A stretch of 5,209 bases of DNA from Candidatus Cloacimonadota bacterium (GTDB lineage Bacteria > Cloacimonadota > Cloacimonadia > Cloacimonadales > JAOZMQ01), in the NCBI GenBank assembly GCA_029934195.1, contig JAOZMQ010000244.1, positions 1-5,209 on the forward strand, given 5' to 3'. Both the position numbers and the translations under genes were made by a program. Shown piece by piece: positions 3,501 to 5,209 of this stretch. Within the stretch, counting starts at the first letter, position 1. Each line of letters opens with the position of its first letter. The notes under the pieces are model-generated. The model did no database searches. It saw only the letters and a program-made list of their open reading frames with translations, and was not told the DNA's origin.

Positions 3501-5209
3501 CAATATTAATGGTACGGCTGATGGCAGTGGTGATCTTGGTACAATTAACGGTGTTGCAGGAACAATAACTGATGGCATGACCTTTACTTATTCTGGTGAT
3601 AATAGTTGGATTGATCATCTTGAACCAATTGGTAATGGAGAAGTAATTCTTAACAATGTATCTCCTGCTTATGGAACCGCAATTTCAAATGATGGCGGTA
3701 CTTATAAAACGATTGGAGCTTCACATGAATTTGGTGGAATCTCTGATGCAAGTGCAACTACAAAAGCAGAATTAATGTACAAATATATGGAATTTTTCGG
3801 TCTTGTAAATAATGACAATCCACAAATTGCTGTTAATCCAGAAGCATTAAATACTGTAATGTTTCCAAATGAAGTAAATAACGAGATTTTAACCATTAGC
3901 AATACTGGAACTCAAATACTTGATTTCACAATCGAAATTGAAGATACTGAAACTATTTGTGCTGTTAAATCTGAAAATCTGACAAGAAATTCTATTCAAA
4001 AATCTAAATCTTATGCTATAAGAACAGATTGGTTAAATGCAGATATTTATAGTGGTTCTGTTGATCCTGGACAATCTATGGAAATTTCCATTGAATTTGA
4101 TACAGACAATATGAATACAGGAAATTATTCAACAAATATCAATGTTGCAAGTAATGATCCATTCAACTCTCTTGTAGTTGTTCCGGTAACTCTTGAAGTC
4201 CTATCAACTCCTTTAGCTGAAATTACTATTGGAAGTGCAAATGTTAATATTGGTGAAGATTTTACAATTCCTGTAAGCACAACTGAACTTGTTCAAGGCG
4301 ATGGAATCATTGCTTATCAGTTTGATCTTGAATTTGATGAAACTGTTGTTGAATATGTAGATCATAATTTGAATGGAACTCTTTCTAATGGTGGAATGGT
4401 TTCAATTAATACTGCTAATCCTGGAATAATTATGGTTGGATTTATGACAGTTTCACCTATTATTGGTGAAGGAACTCTTATTGAACTTAATTTTACTGCT
4501 CTTGCAGATGGTGAAACTGTTCTTGATGGATCAAACTTCCTTTATAATACAGATGCGATGCCAGTTATTGATGGACTTGTAACAGTTGGGAATACAGTTA
4601 TGTACGGTGATGTTGATGCTAATGGAACAGTTCAAGCTTTTGATGCTTCACTTGCACTACAAATGGCTGTTGGTCTTGTAACTCCAACACCTGTTCAATT
4701 TATTGTTGCAGATGTTGATGGAAATGAAGTGATTCAAGCTTTTGATGCTTCACTTATTCTTCAATATGCTGTTGGTTTAATCTCTATTTTCCCAGTAGAA
4801 GAAATGAGAGACGATTATTCAGCTCCTGTTGCAAAAGTTTCTGTTGAAGTAATTGATAATGAACTTGTATTCTCAACAAATGGAAATCTTTATGGATTTG
4901 AAGTTTCAGTTGATGGATATTCTATTGAAAATGCTAAAACAAAAATGCTTGTTCAACAAAATGAAAACAAAGTTGCTGTTGCTTCTGCTCAACCTGTAAG
5001 CGGCGAATTCTTAAGAATTCCTTTCTCTATTATTGCAGATAATGAAGCTACATTAAACATGGTAATCAATACTCAGGAAGAAATTGTAACAATTACAAAT
5101 GCGCCTGCTTTCAATGAATTCCATGGCAACTTCCCAAATCCTTTCAATCCTACAACTTATTTCAATCTTTCATTAAAAGAAGATTGTAAAGTAAGAATTG
5201 ATATTTATA
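484..5209 (+). CDS. Secreted gingipain-like C25 family cysteine peptidase, multidomain with cohesin, dockerin and type IX sorting domain (3' partial)
   Basis: This is a large exported endopeptidase, probably of the gingipain type, which cleaves proteins outside the cell. I translated at least 1575 codons; the reading frame is still open at the window edge. The ATG is preceded by AAGGAG six bases upstream and by an in-frame TAG at 454-456, which fixes the start. Domains in order are: signal peptide; C25 propeptide with the G.P.LP motif (residues 82-87); C25 catalytic domain with VLMVGD (300-305), NYRGHG (His451) and FDVCC (Cys488); Ig-like C25 tail; two CARDB-like repeats; a glutamine-amidotransferase-like domain; a Hydin-like domain; cohesin; dockerin; a second cohesin-like sandwich; and NFPNPFNPTT at 1549-1558. 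The His-Cys spacing (37 residues) is close to the 33 known in RgpB. The missing end is probably about 50 residues of the sorting domain. Arg or Lys specificity cannot be read from sequence alone. The gene stands alone in the window, so operon partners are unknown. Confidence 0.93.
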   Translation, partial: MKKTIVVLFSLMLLTSFLSATPWVSFSSSTPSDAIVEVEQSDASGITLNVTIPGMYVKTVTENGEEFQHIELTEFRNTNEIGKPQLPMISELIGIPNNQNIKASIISSQKRTFTNYNVFPFQTPEKDIKNGKVDKFVIDNNFYNSAEIFPENQLVLDSPSIWRDVMISGLHFVPFSFDPSNRELIVTTEAKIRIEFVGINSELTLTKDKVLSPDFYNLYNSAVLNFQDLDYSISRTDDPGIKYLIITNTGAVDHIQSFVDWKNQQGFKVEVRTLEAGFNQPQHFKTYISQLYNSDGLEYVLMVGDAYPNGGNNGGPDDVPMYYWNPAGEDASYSDTWYVCLDGADDHYADLAIGRYTYDNYTELELQMQKTLDHYLAPDASSDWAENTILVAHEQDYPQKYTQCKEEIRNYNYAIQTPVSTTCYGGAGATNNDIIDFINDTSCGIFNYRGHGSATEFWEWGPSGSFTATHVNQLQNENKLFVLFDVCCDNMDIVAYNGNCLTESFMKHENAAVAVNGAIIPSYTIPNHDYDKEMYKAVFHEGIHNIGYVTNFANVTVLNVHGTIGRSNVRTYLWLGDSSLEPWTLQPSNLNVSHDGQLFLGLSSFDVTVMGNNGPIENGRVCVSNEQGTIYGVAFSDASGLAHIEFDSPIQDPGNVNVTVTSHNYLPSISVIPVIPQEGPYVVHSSHLVNDIAGNNNGVVDYGESIELTVAVENVGIQNATNVIVTLTTPDPYTNITDNTENYGLVPAGGTISINDAFAFDVDWDVPDGHYIQFILTATDGTDVWESTLSIPVQAPILEFESFLIDDSMGNNNGKFDVGETINIEATIGNVGHSNADEVETLLSTSSQYITIDNGSVTIGDLNGEDSATATFTVTSSQNTPNGHYANFNVEISALHDLLANGEFNIVVGQIPVAIIDLDGNSNSAPEMETAFEEIGIPVEVLTSIPTDPNLYSSIFLCLGIYSNNHVLSSAEGTIFADYLNNGGNLYMEGGDTWYYDSSTPVHAMFNINGTADGSGDLGTINGVAGTITDGMTFTYSGDNSWIDHLEPIGNGEVILNNVSPAYGTAISNDGGTYKTIGASHEFGGISDASATTKAELMYKYMEFFGLVNNDNPQIAVNPEALNTVMFPNEVNNEILTISNTGTQILDFTIEIEDTETICAVKSENLTRNSIQKSKSYAIRTDWLNADIYSGSVDPGQSMEISIEFDTDNMNTGNYSTNINVASNDPFNSLVVVPVTLEVLSTPLAEITIGSANVNIGEDFTIPVSTTELVQGDGIIAYQFDLEFDETVVEYVDHNLNGTLSNGGMVSINTANPGIIMVGFMTVSPIIGEGTLIELNFTALADGETVLDGSNFLYNTDAMPVIDGLVTVGNTVMYGDVDANGTVQAFDASLALQMAVGLVTPTPVQFIVADVDGNEVIQAFDASLILQYAVGLISIFPVEEMRDDYSAPVAKVSVEVIDNELVFSTNGNLYGFEVSVDGYSIENAKTKMLVQQNENKVAVASAQPVSGEFLRIPFSIIADNEATLNMVINTQEEIVTITNAPAFNEFHGNFPNPFNPTTYFNLSLKEDCKVRIDIY
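553..1188 (+). other. Gingipain-type propeptide (residues about 24-235)
   Basis: This resembles the Propeptide_C25 family, which keeps gingipains inactive and helps them fold. It begins with WVSF (23-26), contains G82-K-P84-Q-L-P87 followed by IGIP (93-96), and ends with beta-rich sequence (ITTEA-like strand, then KIRIEFVGI). Arg235 in SISR-TDD sits just before the catalytic domain, where gingipains are cut by themselves at an arginine; use of this site here is inference. Its length of about 210 residues fits the known family. Confidence 0.75.
1201..2214 (+). other. Peptidase C25 catalytic domain (residues about 240-577)
   Basis: The domain opens with IKYLIIT (241-247), a Rossmann-like first strand, followed by a VDWKNQQGFKVEV helix-strand. 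VLMVGD (300-305), SDTWYVCLDG..D (334-345) and DLAIGR (350-355) are C25 signatures. The catalytic His451 is in NYRGHGS (447-453), and the catalytic Cys488 ends FDVCC (484-488), matching FDVAC of gingipains. CLTESFM and AVAVNGA (500-517) follow as in the family. An extra cysteine, Cys487, lies directly beside the nucleophile, and the domain carries seven cysteines in all (340, 404, 423, 443, 487, 488, 500). All key residues are present, so it is probably active. Confidence 0.9.
2221..2505 (+). other. Gingipain-type Ig-like domain after the catalytic core (residues about 580-674)
   Basis: A beta-sandwich of the Peptidase_C25_C type is suggested by position and by alternating hydrophobic strands: LFLGLSSFDVTV, GRVCVSN, GTIYGVAFSDASG, AHIEF and VNVTVTSHNY. 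In gingipains this domain packs against the protease core and stabilises it. The assignment rests on pattern and position rather than on a strict motif. Confidence 0.65.
2521..3207 (+). repeat. Two tandem CARDB-like beta-sandwich repeats (residues about 680-795 and 797-908)
   Basis: The two units line up at an offset of 116 residues: GNNNGVVDYGESIELTVAVE (694-713) against GNNNGKFDVGETINIEATIG (810-829), each then followed by NVG. Later, DGHYIQFIL pairs with NGHYANFNV. Such domains are seven-stranded sandwiches, usually spacers or adhesion modules on surface proteins. The Asp/Asn-rich turn (GNNNG..D.GE) may bind calcium; that is inference. The DNA of the two copies has diverged widely, so the duplication is old. 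Confidence 0.75.
3211..3804 (+). other. Class I glutamine-amidotransferase-like (Rossmann) domain (residues about 910-1107)
   Basis: The segment starts with a strand (VAIIDLD, 913-919), then a helix and IPVEVLT, then SSIFLCLGIYSNN (953-965), then a helix ending in FADYLNNGGNLYMEGGDTWY. It closes with TIGASHEFGGI and a helical ELMYKYMEFFGL. This alternating pattern and the YLNNGG.LY.EGGD motif recall amidotransferase-like domains appended to exported FCB-group proteins. No clear catalytic Cys-His-Glu triad is evident; Cys958 sits where a nucleophile elbow might lie, but the surrounding motif is not canonical. The role is probably binding or structural, and the function is unknown. Confidence 0.55.
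3820..4203 (+). other. Hydin/BACON-like Ig domain (residues about 1113-1240)
   Basis: PQIAVNPEAL, NEILTISNTGTQILDFTIE, W1183-L, GSVDPGQSMEISIEFDT, GNYSTNINVASNDP and VVVPVTLEV give the usual order of strands in these domains, which serve as spacers in surface proteins. A polar, Lys/Ser-rich stretch of roughly 28 residues (about 1155-1182) interrupts the usual short path to W1183. Confidence 0.7.
4213..4587 (+). other. Cohesin-like domain (residues about 1244-1368)
   Basis: The order of motifs is that of cohesins: AEITIGSANVNIGEDFTIPV, then IIAYQFDLEFDETVVEYVD, then GGMVSINTANPGIIMVGFMT, then GEGTLIELNFTAL and a closing GLVTV strand. Cohesins are jelly-roll sandwiches that bind dockerins in cellulosomes; outside cellulosomes the fold also occurs as a general module. 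Here it is followed six residues later by a dockerin in the same chain. Confidence 0.78.
4603..4794 (+). other. Type I dockerin with two calcium loops (residues 1374-1437)
   Basis: Two EF-hand-like loops are visible. Loop 1 is D1376-V-D1378-A-N1380-GTVQAF-D1387 and loop 2 is D1410-V-D1412-G-N1414-EVIQAF-D1421, each followed by a helix (ASLALQMAVGL, ASLILQYAVGL). Calcium ligand positions 1, 3, 5 and 12 are kept in both; loop 2 has Glu1415 where glycine is usual. Dockerins bind cohesins. The partner could be the cohesin-like domains of this protein, a neighbour molecule, or another surface protein. Confidence 0.88.
4631..4755 (+). repeat. Exact 23-bp direct repeat inside the dockerin coding sequence
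   Basis: The 23 bases at 4631-4653 recur exactly at 4733-4755, an offset of 102 bp or 34 codons. They encode QAFDASL in both dockerin loops, with identical codons throughout. Flanking codons have diverged, so this is a conserved core within the two-fold dockerin repeat and a possible site for recombination. Confidence 0.85.
4822..5097 (+). other. Second, degenerate cohesin-like sandwich (residues about 1447-1538)
   Basis: This stretch between dockerin and sorting domain is beta-rich: AKVSVEVIDNELVFST, NLYGFEVSVDG, NKVAVASAQPVSGEFLRIPFSI, ATLNMVI. Its strand order echoes the first cohesin-like domain: LYGFEVSV against IAYQFDLEF, and VAVASAQPVSGEFLRIPF against IMVGFMTVSPIIGEGTLIELNF. It is shorter, and the match is by eye, so a different beta-sandwich is possible. 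Confidence 0.45.
5110..5209 (+). other. FlgD-like / type IX secretion sorting domain, N-terminal part only
   Basis: NFPNPFNPTT (1549-1558) followed by FNLSL and KVRIDIY is the usual opening of C-terminal domains that direct proteins through the type IX secretion system or resemble the FlgD Ig fold. Only about 32 residues are visible. The rest, normally including a G..V..L strand, a W.G turn and a SG.Y.Y strand near the end, lies beyond the window. Confidence 0.85.

Noticed and set aside
484..5209. Cellulosome scaffold protein
   Set aside because: Despite the cohesin and dockerin, the chain has a C25 protease core, no carbohydrate-binding or glycoside hydrolase module, and a type IX-like sorting end, so a protease role fits better.

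Overview
The window is dominated by one very large, incomplete gene on the + strand. It runs from an ATG at 484 to the end of the window without a stop (at least 1575 codons). It encodes a secreted gingipain-like cysteine peptidase (family C25) with a long chain of accessory domains. About 480 bases of repeat-rich, largely non-coding DNA precede it.

Organism. The DNA is AT-rich (by eye about one third G+C) and codons mostly end in A or T. Several traits point to the FCB superphylum: a gingipain propeptide, a C25 domain, GNNNG..D.GE beta-sandwich repeats, a dockerin of the QAFDASLILQYAVGL type, and a C-terminal NFPNPFNPTT motif (FlgD-like / type IX secretion sorting domain). The good Shine-Dalgarno sequence argues against typical Bacteroidota, where these are rare. 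Low G+C and the cohesin/dockerin/PNPFNP combination make a Candidatus Cloacimonadota-like lineage my best guess. This is inference from recalled family patterns, not a database result.

Layout. Bases 57-168 hold copies of an 8-mer, (C/A)CTTTGCG, and its reverse complement, two of which form a hairpin. Bases 116-247 hold an array of six GTAC-centred repeats, four sharing the core AAAACGAGTAC. A possible but weak 42-codon ORF lies at 286-414. Just before the gene, a perfect 9-bp inverted repeat (457-476) includes most of the ribosome binding site, suggesting translational control.

Protein order (residues): signal peptide 1-20; gingipain propeptide about 24-235; C25 catalytic domain about 240-577 with His451 and Cys488; gingipain-type Ig-like domain about 580-674; two tandem CARDB-like beta-sandwich repeats about 680-795 and 797-908; a Rossmann/class I glutamine-amidotransferase-like domain about 910-1107; a Hydin/BACON-like Ig domain about 1113-1240; a cohesin-like domain about 1244-1368; a two-loop type I dockerin 1374-1437; a second cohesin-like sandwich about 1447-1538; and the start of the sorting domain from about 1543, cut off by the window edge. 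The likely picture is an exported, self-processing protease passed through the type IX secretion system and held at the cell surface or released, with adhesion/assembly modules that may join it to other proteins. No second system (CRISPR, mobile element, RNA gene, defence cluster) is visible.
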